A DNA stretch of 5,832 nucleotides from Nitrospirota bacterium (GTDB taxonomy: Bacteria > Nitrospirota > Nitrospiria > SBBL01 > Manganitrophaceae), in assembly GCA_023248505.1 (NCBI GenBank), contig JAHFEM010000149.1, forward strand, positions 1 to 5,832, in the 5' to 3' direction. Within the stretch, counting starts at the first letter, position 1. The number at the start of each line of letters is the position of its first letter. The position numbers and the translations under genes are program-made. This document shows, in pieces, positions 1 through 5,731 of the stretch. Below the pieces are notes generated by a model. The model worked only from the letters and a program-made list of their open reading frames with translations, ran no database searches and had not been told where the DNA came from.

Positions 1-879
1 TACCGCCTTCAGAATTACGAAATCGAATCGGAGATCATTGAAGGGACCCGTCTCGCGATGGAAGGGATTGCGCTGACCGGCGCCTGGGTCGACAAAGAAG
101 CCGGGCTTCTTTCGTTGATCGCCCTGGAACTCGGCCACTCCAGCCGCCTCTGCGCCGCCCTGCGGGTCGGCGAGCCGGTGGTGGTCATGGGGCCGACCGG
201 CTGCCCCACCCACATTCCCGAGGGGGGGGAGACCGTGGTCCTGGCGGGGGGCGGGCTCGGCAACGCCGTTCTCTTCTCCATCGGAAAAGCGCTGCGGGCC
301 AAGGGGAACAAGGTCATCTACTTCGCCGGCTACAAAAAACCGGCCGATGTCTTCAAGATCGACGACATCGAGATGGCTTCCGATGTCATCGTCTGGAGCA
401 CCGATATCGCTCCGGCGATTCAACCTCGCCGCCCTCAAGACAGGAACTTCGTCGGGAACATCGTTCAGGCGATGCAGGCTTACGGCAACGGGGCGCTCGG
501 GGAGACGGCGGTCCCCCTCCGGGGCGCCGACCGGATCATCGCCATCGGGTCCGATCGGATGATGGCGGCGGTCAGCCAGGCCCGCCATAGCGTTCTAAAA
601 CCTTATTTTAAGGAAAGCCATGTGGCGATCGCCTCGATCAACTCCACTATGCAGTGCATGATGAAGGAGGTCTGCGCCCAGTGCCTGCAGCGGCAGGTCG
701 ATCCCAAAACCGGCGCGCAGACGGAGCCGGTCTTCACCTGCTTCAATCAGGATCAGAAGATGGACGAGGTCGATTTTCCAAACCTGAACGCCCGCCTCAA
801 GCAGAATTCCGTCCAGGAAAAGCTGACGAATTTGTGGCTCGACTATCTCATGAAGCAAAAGAATCTCTTGCGGATCTAG
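1..879 (+). CDS. FAD/NAD(P)-binding oxidoreductase, PyrK-like C-terminal part (5' truncated)
   Basis: Only the last 292 residues are visible. The frame is open from base 1, so the gene starts upstream and the internal ATG at 58 is not its start. Visible residues 58-68 (GEPVVVMGPTG) resemble the end of a ferredoxin-reductase-type FAD domain. Residues 81-98 (LAGGGLGNAVLFSIGKAL) are the glycine-rich pyridine-nucleotide loop, and 177-189 (DRIIAIGSDRMMA) lie where relatives carry a CGPxxM motif. Cysteines at 219, 225, 228 and 247 form C-x5-C-x2-C-x18-C, which by family knowledge would hold a [2Fe-2S] cluster as in PyrK, the electron-transfer subunit of dihydroorotate dehydrogenase B. A tail of about 45 residues follows. 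PyrK is usually about 250-280 residues, and the visible part lacks the front of its FAD domain, so this is probably a larger protein, perhaps a fusion with a glutamate-synthase-small-subunit-like flavoprotein (inference). The likely role is cytoplasmic electron transfer between NAD(P)H and another acceptor; the substrate is unknown. Family assignment is fairly sure, exact function is not. Confidence 0.8.
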   Translation, partial: YRLQNYEIESEIIEGTRLAMEGIALTGAWVDKEAGLLSLIALELGHSSRLCAALRVGEPVVVMGPTGCPTHIPEGGETVVLAGGGLGNAVLFSIGKALRAKGNKVIYFAGYKKPADVFKIDDIEMASDVIVWSTDIAPAIQPRRPQDRNFVGNIVQAMQAYGNGALGETAVPLRGADRIIAIGSDRMMAAVSQARHSVLKPYFKESHVAIASINSTMQCMMKEVCAQCLQRQVDPKTGAQTEPVFTCFNQDQKMDEVDFPNLNARLKQNSVQEKLTNLWLDYLMKQKNLLRI

Positions 880-912
880 ACCCGCCTCTCTATCATCCTT
901 CCGAACGTCCCC

Positions 913-944
913 GCCGATAAAGATCCTCCCCGGTCTTTATCGGC
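913..944 (+). terminator. Perfect 11-bp hairpin after the oxidoreductase gene, possible terminator without T tract
   Basis: Bases 913-923 (GCCGATAAAGA) and 934-944 (TCTTTATCGGC) are exact reverse complements with a 10-nt loop; a G-T pair and a C-G pair could tighten the loop to 6 nt. It begins 33 nt after the stop codon at 877-879 and lies upstream of the next promoter, where a transcript-ending or 3'-end-stabilising hairpin would be expected. The bases after it (CCGCTGCTTCCC) contain no T run, so it is not a canonical intrinsic terminator. It may act with Rho or protect the mRNA 3' end. Confidence 0.5.
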
Positions 945-1034
945 CGCTGCTTCCCGTCCACCTATTTCCATTGAACGACGCCAACGACCCCCTTCGGCCC
1001 CCCTTTCGCAAAGAGAGAGATTTAAGATAAGTAC

Positions 1035-1065
1035 TTGACGAAAGGGTCTTAGGCTGTGTTATAAA
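1035..1065 (+). promoter_or_regulatory. Predicted sigma-70-type promoter of the pnt operon
   Basis: A -35-like TTGACG (1035-1040, five of six consensus bases) and a -10-like TATAAA (1060-1065, five of six) are separated by 19 bp. A TG at 1057-1058, one base before the -10, makes it an extended -10, which can offset the long spacer. The predicted start site is near 1071-1073, giving a leader of about 50 nt before the pntAa ATG at 1124. The region is clearly AT-richer than the flanking genes. A 12-bp palindrome (1063-1074) overlaps the -10 and the start site, and the right arm of an 8-bp inverted repeat covers the -35 edge. Predicted from sequence alone. Confidence 0.65.
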
Positions 1066-1074
1066 TAGCTATTT
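1063..1074. promoter_or_regulatory. 12-bp palindrome over the pnt -10 and start site, possible operator
   Basis: AAATAGCTATTT is a perfect palindrome that begins inside the -10 element and ends at the predicted transcription start. This is a classic position for a repressor site. An 8-bp palindrome, GAGCGCTC (1076-1083), follows 1 base later. No regulator is recognised, and an AT-rich promoter can produce such a palindrome by chance. Confidence 0.3.
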
Positions 1075-1123
1075 TGAGCGCTCTGTCCAGTCTTCTCAAT
1101 CTCACAAATAGAGGAATCCAAAG

Positions 1124-2287
1124 ATGAAGCTAGCCATTCCAAAAGAGATCCTCGCCGGGGAGCGCCGGGTGGCCGCCGTCCCCGAAACCGTCGATAAAAT
1201 GGTCAAAGGAGGCCTGGAGGTCTGGGTCGAATCCGAAGCCGGACAAGCGGCTTTCATCCCGAACAGCGACTACGAAAAAGTGGGCGCCAAGATCGCTCCC
1301 GATGCCGCGTCCGTTTATGCCGAGGCCGACATCGTTTTAAAGTTGCAACGGCCGCTCTTTAACGAGCAAGCGGGAAAACAGGAGATCGATCTCATGAAGG
1401 AAGGGGCGATCCTGGTGGCGCTTCTCCAGCCGATGTCTTACCCGGATGTCGTTCAAAAGCTCGCCGCCCGGAAAATCAGCGCCTTTTCGGTCGACCTGAT
1501 CCCGCGCATCACCCGCGCACAACGGATGGACGTTCTCAGCTCGATGAGCAGCATCGCCGGTTACAAAGCCGTCCTCCTGGCGGCCGGCGCCTTCGGAAAA
1601 TTGATCCCGATGATGACCACGGCGGCCGGAACCTTGCCCCCGGCGAAATGCCTCATTTTAGGGGCCGGTGTGGCCGGACTTCAGGCGATTGCGACGGCGA
1701 AGCGCCTCGGCGCAACGGTCGAAGCCTTCGACACCCGCCCGGCGGTGAAGGAGCAGGTGAAGAGCCTTGGGGCCGAGTTTGTAGAGCTCGAACTGGGCCA
1801 TGAGCAGGCCGAAGATGCGGGAGGTTACGCCAAGGAGCTCTCTCCTGAATTTTATAAAAAGGAAAAAGAGTTGATCCATCAACATGTAAAGGGGGCCGAT
1901 ATCGTCATCACCACCGCCTTGATCCCGGGCAAGAAAGCGCCCGTCCTGATCACGACCGACATGGTCAAAGAGATGAAGAAGGGATCGGTCATCGTCGATA
2001 TGGCGGTGGAGCAAGGGGGGAATTGCGAATTGAGCAAAGTGGGACAGGATGTGGTGGAGCATGGGGTGACCATCATCGGCGCCACCAACCTCCCCAGCAC
2101 CGTCCCGATCCACGCCAGCCAGATGTATTCCAAAAACATGCACAACTTTCTTTTCCATCTCTACGTCAACAAAGAATTAAAACTCGATCTCAATGATGAA
2201 ATCACCAAGGGCGCTCTCGTCACGCACAAAGGAGAGATCGTTAATCCGAAGGTGAAGGAGATCGTTATGAAAGGAGGAACCACCTAA
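1124..2287 (+). CDS. pntAa: Proton-translocating NAD(P) transhydrogenase, subunit alpha part 1 (NAD(H)-binding domain I)
   Basis: This 387-residue cytoplasmic subunit binds NAD(H) and passes hydride to the NADP(H) site on PntB. An N-terminal alanine dehydrogenase/PNT-like domain (about 4-140) precedes a Rossmann domain with GAGVAG at 180-185 and the acidic ribose-binding D203 in AFDTRP. The conserved RQD loop is present (PRITRAQRMDVLSS, 127-140: R128, Q133, D136, S139), with Y147 following. By my alignment from memory these match R. rubrum R127, Q132, D135, S138 and Y146. The mobile-loop tyrosine is Y235 in GGYAKE. DMAVEQGGN (292-300) and LPSTVPIHASQMYSKN (323-338) are family signatures. No membrane segment is present, and the length is normal for the split form. 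The ATG at 1124 has GAGGA at 1111-1115, 8 nt upstream. It is the first gene of the operon and its TAA overlaps the pntAb ATG by one base. Nothing looks broken. Confidence 0.97.
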   Translation: MKLAIPKEILAGERRVAAVPETVDKMVKGGLEVWVESEAGQAAFIPNSDYEKVGAKIAPDAASVYAEADIVLKLQRPLFNEQAGKQEIDLMKEGAILVALLQPMSYPDVVQKLAARKISAFSVDLIPRITRAQRMDVLSSMSSIAGYKAVLLAAGAFGKLIPMMTTAAGTLPPAKCLILGAGVAGLQAIATAKRLGATVEAFDTRPAVKEQVKSLGAEFVELELGHEQAEDAGGYAKELSPEFYKKEKELIHQHVKGADIVITTALIPGKKAPVLITTDMVKEMKKGSVIVDMAVEQGGNCELSKVGQDVVEHGVTIIGATNLPSTVPIHASQMYSKNMHNFLFHLYVNKELKLDLNDEITKGALVTHKGEIVNPKVKEIVMKGGTT

Positions 2288-2580
2288 TGTCTTCTGAAGT
2301 AGAAATCGGACTTTACGTCTTTATGCTCGCGGGCTTCCTCGGCTTCGAGGTGATCTCGCGCGTGCCGCCCCTGCTGCACACGCCGCTGATGTCGGGAACC
2401 AACGCGATCTCCGGGATCTCGCTCGTCGGATCGATCGTCGTCGCGGGAGCGCATGAAACCACCTTGAGCACCATTCTCGGATTCATCGCGGTCACCGCCG
2501 CCAGCATCAACGTGGTGGGCGGTTTCATGATCACCGACCGGATGCTGAAAATGTTCAGAAAACGCCAGGAGGTCAAGTAA
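2287..2580 (+). CDS. pntAb: Proton-translocating NAD(P) transhydrogenase, subunit alpha part 2 (small membrane subunit)
   Basis: This 97-residue inner-membrane protein supplies part of the proton-conducting domain II and corresponds to the C-terminal membrane region of fused PntA. Three hydrophobic segments are visible at about residues 6-24, 38-54 and 60-82. Family signatures are HTPLMSGTNAISG (31-43), between segments one and two, and VVGGFMITDRMLKMF (76-90), running from the last segment into a basic tail (RKRQ). The start is fixed by a TAATG overlap with pntAa and by AGGAGG at 2272-2277, 9 nt upstream, so the two genes are probably translationally coupled. The protein is about the usual size for this subunit and slightly shorter than some because its N-terminal leader is short. 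It should be non-functional without PntAa and PntB. Confidence 0.96.
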   Translation: MSSEVEIGLYVFMLAGFLGFEVISRVPPLLHTPLMSGTNAISGISLVGSIVVAGAHETTLSTILGFIAVTAASINVVGGFMITDRMLKMFRKRQEVK

Positions 2581-3963
2581 ATGACCAAATACTTTATTGA
2601 CTTGGTTTATCTCGCCGCCTCGTTTCTGTTCATCCTCGGGTTAAAAGGGCTCAGCTCTCCGGAGAAGGCGCGGCGCGGCATTCTCTACGCCGAAGTCGGA
2701 ATGTTTCTCGCCGTGGTCGGCACCCTCCTTCACAAAGATATCATCAGCTATGAATGGATTCTCGCCGGCATGCTCCTCGGCTCCGCCATCGGGGTGCCGA
2801 TGGCGCTCTTCATGCCGATGACGGCGATGCCGCAGCGGATCGCGCTCTCCCACGCCTTCGGCGCGCTGGCCGCCGCCCTCGTCGGAGTCGCGAAGTATTA
2901 CCACTACGCGCCGAACATTCCGCCCTACATCATGGCGGCCCTCGCGTTCGAAGTTCTCTTCGGCGCCCTGACCTTTACAGGGAGCTTGATGGCCTTCGGG
3001 AAATTGCAGGAGCTGATCACCGGCATCCCGATCGTCTACAAAGGGCAGAACGTGATGAACATCTCTCTGTTCGGCATCGCGGCCGTCATTGGAATCTACC
3101 TGGTCATGAACCCCGCGAACAGCGTCCTCTTCGTCACCCTCTTCGTTATTTCCCTGGTTCTGGGGGTCCTCTTCATCCTCCCCATCGGGGGGGCCGACAT
3201 GCCGACGGTGATCTCGCTTCTCAACTCCTATGCGGGTCTGGCGGGCGCGGCGACCGGGTTCGTGCTGCATAACAATGTCCTGATCATCGCCGGCGCGCTC
3301 GACGGGACCTCCGGCTTCCTGCTCTCGGTGATCATGTGCAAGGCGATGAACCGGTCGTTTGCGAACGTGATCTTCGGCGCCTTCGGCCAGGTCGCCGCCC
3401 CCACGCCGGAAGCGGCCGTCAAACAACAGGCCACCGTTCGAAGCGGCTCACCGGCCGATGCGGCGAAGATCTTTAAGGACGCCAAATCGGTTATCGTCGT
3501 TCCCGGCTATGGAATGGCGGTGGCTCAGGCGCAGCATGTGGTCCGCGAGCTCGCGGAGCTGATGGAGAAGAACGGCACCACCGTCAAATACGCCATCCAT
3601 CCGGTCGCAGGCCGGATGCCGGGTCACATGAACGTGCTGCTGGCGGAGGCGAACGTTCCTTACGACCAGCTCCTCGACATGGACGACATCAACCCCGAAT
3701 TCGAACATACCGACGTTTCGCTCGTGATCGGGGCCAACGACGTCGTCAACCCGGCGGCCAAAACCGACCCGAGCAGCCCGATCTACGGGATGCCGATCCT
3801 CGATGTCGAAAAATCGAAGACAGTCATCGTCCTGAAGCGCAGCATGAACCCGGGTTTTGCCGGGATCGACAACGCGCTGTTCATCCAACCGAACACCCTG
3901 ATGGTCTTCGGCGATGCGAAGGGGACGCTGAGCAAGATATCGGAGGAGATCAAGAAACTATAA
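2581..3963 (+). CDS. pntB: Proton-translocating NAD(P) transhydrogenase, subunit beta (membrane domain plus NADP(H)-binding domain III)
   Basis: This 460-residue subunit combines about eight or nine membrane helices (roughly residues 4-255) with a cytoplasmic NADP(H)-binding domain III (roughly 285-460). H91 in ALSHAFGALA falls at the position of the E. coli channel histidine beta-H91. D206 and N215 in ADMPTVISLLNSYAG match E. coli D213 and N222 (alignment from memory). IMCKAMNRSF (251-260) closes the membrane part. Domain III shows the nucleotide loop VPGYGMAVAQAQ (307-318), HPVAGRMPGHMNVLLAEA (340-357), GANDVVNPAA (384-393) and the NADP-phosphate-contacting KRSM (419-422) before PGFAGIDN. 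The linker at 272-300 is hydrophilic. ATG follows the pntAb TAA with no gap, and a strong AGGAGGT (2567-2573) lies 7 nt upstream. With its partners it couples inward proton flow to NADPH formation from NADH. It is complete, and a strong terminator follows. Confidence 0.97.
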   Translation: MTKYFIDLVYLAASFLFILGLKGLSSPEKARRGILYAEVGMFLAVVGTLLHKDIISYEWILAGMLLGSAIGVPMALFMPMTAMPQRIALSHAFGALAAALVGVAKYYHYAPNIPPYIMAALAFEVLFGALTFTGSLMAFGKLQELITGIPIVYKGQNVMNISLFGIAAVIGIYLVMNPANSVLFVTLFVISLVLGVLFILPIGGADMPTVISLLNSYAGLAGAATGFVLHNNVLIIAGALDGTSGFLLSVIMCKAMNRSFANVIFGAFGQVAAPTPEAAVKQQATVRSGSPADAAKIFKDAKSVIVVPGYGMAVAQAQHVVRELAELMEKNGTTVKYAIHPVAGRMPGHMNVLLAEANVPYDQLLDMDDINPEFEHTDVSLVIGANDVVNPAAKTDPSSPIYGMPILDVEKSKTVIVLKRSMNPGFAGIDNALFIQPNTLMVFGDAKGTLSKISEEIKKL

Positions 3964-3990
3964 CATCGATCCATTCGGATCCTCCCCCTG

Positions 3991-4023
3991 CAATGGCCGC
4001 GAAAGCGGCCATTGTTGTTTTTT
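3991..4023 (+). terminator. Intrinsic (Rho-independent) terminator of the pnt operon
   Basis: CAATGGCCGC (3991-4000) and GCGGCCATTG (4005-4014) form a perfect 10-bp stem closed by a GAAA tetraloop (4001-4004). TTGTTTTTT (4015-4023) follows immediately. It lies 27 nt after the pntB stop. The upstream side is not A-rich, so it should act on the + strand only. This is the clearest regulatory element in the window. Confidence 0.95.
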
Positions 4024-4044
4024 CGGCCGGCGTCCCCTTATACT
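4015..4044 (+). promoter_or_regulatory. Possible weak promoter for the DUF748 gene, embedded in the terminator tail
   Basis: TATACT (4039-4044, five of six -10 consensus bases) sits 20 nt before the GTG start. The best -35 is TTGTTT (4015-4020, three of six) with an 18-bp spacer, and it is the T tract of the preceding terminator. The start site would be near 4051, leaving a leader of only about 13 nt that still contains the Shine-Dalgarno site. A downstream promoter is needed if the terminator is efficient, but the -35 match is poor. Confidence 0.35.
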
Positions 4045-4063
4045 GAATGTAAAGGAGAAAGAC

Positions 4064-5635
4064 GTGTCGAAGAAGCGGATCTGGCTGGTCGGATCGGTTG
4101 CCCTCTTTTCTCTCCTCCTCGTTATCTTCGGCTTCTTTATCGACGAGCCGCTTCGCAGATACATGGAGAAGCAGGTGAATCGGCGCCTGGAGGGGTACAC
4201 CGTCCGCATCGGCGCGTTGGATTTTCACCCCCTCGGCCTCTCGCTCGATCTGAAGGAGGTCGTCATTTCGCAAGAGGCCTATCCTACTCCCCCCGCCGCG
4301 ACGATCCAAAAACTAAGCGCGAGCATTCAGTGGCGGAAAATCCTCTCCGCCGATATTGTCAGCGACTGGCGAATCGAGCGCCCCGTCCTTTACCTCAATT
4401 TCAAGCAAGCAAAGAAGGAGGCCAGAGACGAGACCCCTGTGAAGGAGAAGGGATGGCAGGAAGCCGTGCAATCGATCTATCCCGTCACGATCAATCATTT
4501 CGAAATCATAGACGGAGAGATCACCTATCTGGACAACAGCCCGCTGAAGCAGGTGCAAATACATCACCTCCAATTCCAAGCGGAGAATATCCGCAATGTC
4601 GAATCCGAAAAAAATGTCTACCCCTCCCCGGTCCATCTCGAAGCGACTGTTTTCGATTCCGGAAAGGTGGAGGCTGACGGCCGTGCCGATTTTATGTCGA
4701 AACCGCATCCGGGCATCAAAGGCCGTCTCATTCTGGAGCAGATCGACCTGAATGTTTTCGAGCCGATTCTAAGGCGCTACAATATCGCCGTCGGAGGGGG
4801 CGCCGGCGCGCTGGCGGGAAAGGTCGAATTTTCGCCCCACACAAAGGTGGTGCAGCTGGAGCGTCTCTCGATTCGGAAAGCCCGGGTCGATTACATCCGC
4901 AACCCGCAATCCGGGGCCTCCCAAAAGGTCGAAAAAGGGACGGCCCGGACGGCGAAGGAAGCGAGTGAAACGACGCATGCGCCGGAGGTGCTGTTCCAGA
5001 TCGATCGATTTGAAATTCATGAAAGTGACGTCGGATTTGTGAACAAGACCGCCGATCCGAACTACCGTCTCTTCGTGACCGATACCGAATTTCGCCTCAC
5101 CGGTTTCAGCAATCACCAGACGAGAGGAACCGCCGTCGCGGATCTCAAGGGAAAGTGGATGGGGAACGGGAAGCTCGGCGCCTCGGCTCAGTTCCGTCCG
5201 GAGAGCAAAGGCCCCGATCTCGATCTCGCCATCGTCATGGAAAAAGCGCAGCTGCGCTCGATGAACGATCTCTTGCGCGCCTACGGCGATTTTGACGTAA
5301 CGGAAGGTCTCTTCTCCTTCTACATGGAGGTATCGGTGAAACAGGACGAGGTCACGGGCTATGTCAAACCGCTGTTCAAAAAACTCAAGGTCTACGACAA
5401 GCGCCAGGATAAAGATAAAAAACTTTTTCGTAAATTATATGAAGGACTCGTCGGCGGAATTTCAAAACTCCTGGAGAACAAACCGCGCGATGAGGTTGCA
5501 ACCCAAGCCGATCTCTCCGGAGAGATCCAAAACCCTCAGTCGAACAGTTGGGAGGTGGCGGTTCGCCTGGTCCAGAACGCCTTCTTCAAAGCGATCCTGC
5601 CGGGATTTGAAAAAGAAGCAAGCGGAGGCCGTTGA
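4064..5635 (+). CDS. DUF748 / AsmA-like envelope protein with N-terminal membrane anchor
   Basis: The product has 523 residues: a short basic start (MSKKR), one hydrophobic segment at about 7-26, then a long soluble region expected in the periplasm. The start after the anchor (PLRRYMEKQVNRRLEGYTVRIG, 29-50), followed by beta-rich text such as LSLDLKEVVI, is typical of AsmA-superfamily proteins, in which an amphipathic helix leads into repeated beta-strands. The C-terminal half carries the DUF748-like block LLRAYGDFDVTEGLFSFYME (403-422), then GYVKPLFKKLKVYD (432-445) and the closing NAFFKAILPGFE (505-516). A charged low-complexity stretch at 281-308 looks like a linker. The family is linked to outer-membrane assembly or lipid transport, but no role is known for this member. 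The start is GTG at 4064, supported by AAAGGAG (4051-4057) 6 nt upstream; no better start precedes it. It stands alone behind a strong terminator, so a link to the transhydrogenase is unlikely. Confidence 0.85.
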   Translation: MSKKRIWLVGSVALFSLLLVIFGFFIDEPLRRYMEKQVNRRLEGYTVRIGALDFHPLGLSLDLKEVVISQEAYPTPPAATIQKLSASIQWRKILSADIVSDWRIERPVLYLNFKQAKKEARDETPVKEKGWQEAVQSIYPVTINHFEIIDGEITYLDNSPLKQVQIHHLQFQAENIRNVESEKNVYPSPVHLEATVFDSGKVEADGRADFMSKPHPGIKGRLILEQIDLNVFEPILRRYNIAVGGGAGALAGKVEFSPHTKVVQLERLSIRKARVDYIRNPQSGASQKVEKGTARTAKEASETTHAPEVLFQIDRFEIHESDVGFVNKTADPNYRLFVTDTEFRLTGFSNHQTRGTAVADLKGKWMGNGKLGASAQFRPESKGPDLDLAIVMEKAQLRSMNDLLRAYGDFDVTEGLFSFYMEVSVKQDEVTGYVKPLFKKLKVYDKRQDKDKKLFRKLYEGLVGGISKLLENKPRDEVATQADLSGEIQNPQSNSWEVAVRLVQNAFFKAILPGFEKEASGGR

Positions 5636-5658
5636 TCCCCATGCCTGCTCCCTCCACA

Positions 5659-5691
5659 ACCGGAATCATGCATTGCGGTCCGGTCTTCTTT
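5659..5691 (+). terminator. Weak hairpin followed by T-rich bases after the DUF748 gene
   Basis: ACCGGA (5659-5664) and TCCGGT (5679-5684) form a 6-bp stem with a 14-nt loop, followed by CTTCTTT (5685-5691). It starts 23 nt after the stop codon at 5633-5635. The short stem, long loop and interrupted T tract make it a poor intrinsic terminator, though it is the only candidate in this gap. Confidence 0.25.
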
Positions 5692-5731
5692 GTCGTTGCC
5701 GAGGAAAACAGAGGTATGTTAAGATCTCGCC

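Noticed and set aside
347..920. Short + and - frames overlapping the oxidoreductase gene, including one reaching into the intergenic region to 920
   Set aside because: They overlap conserved cysteine and nucleotide-binding codons of the real frame. The one ending at 920 terminates inside the hairpin and has no supporting features.
1658..2158. A 166-codon open frame on the minus strand opposite pntAa
   Set aside because: It is antisense to the Rossmann domain of a clear pntAa. The translation is rich in H, D, R and L in the pattern of a complementary-strand shadow and shows no recognisable motif.
2641..3426. A 261-codon open frame on the minus strand opposite pntB
   Set aside because: It lies wholly antisense to a gene with full family signatures, its translation is a low-complexity run of charged residues (R, E, D, G, H) typical of the complement of GC-rich membrane-protein codons, and it has no ribosome binding site that stands out.
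4012..4677. A 221-codon + strand frame overlapping the DUF748 gene start
   Set aside because: It begins within the terminator hairpin and its product is an arginine- and proline-rich shadow. The overlapping GTG-started frame has a Shine-Dalgarno site, a membrane anchor and family motifs.
5001..5012. GATCGATCGAT repeat in the DUF748 gene as a possible regulatory site
   Set aside because: Short alternating GATC/CGAT runs are common by chance and here simply encode QIDRF. Nothing nearby supports a function.
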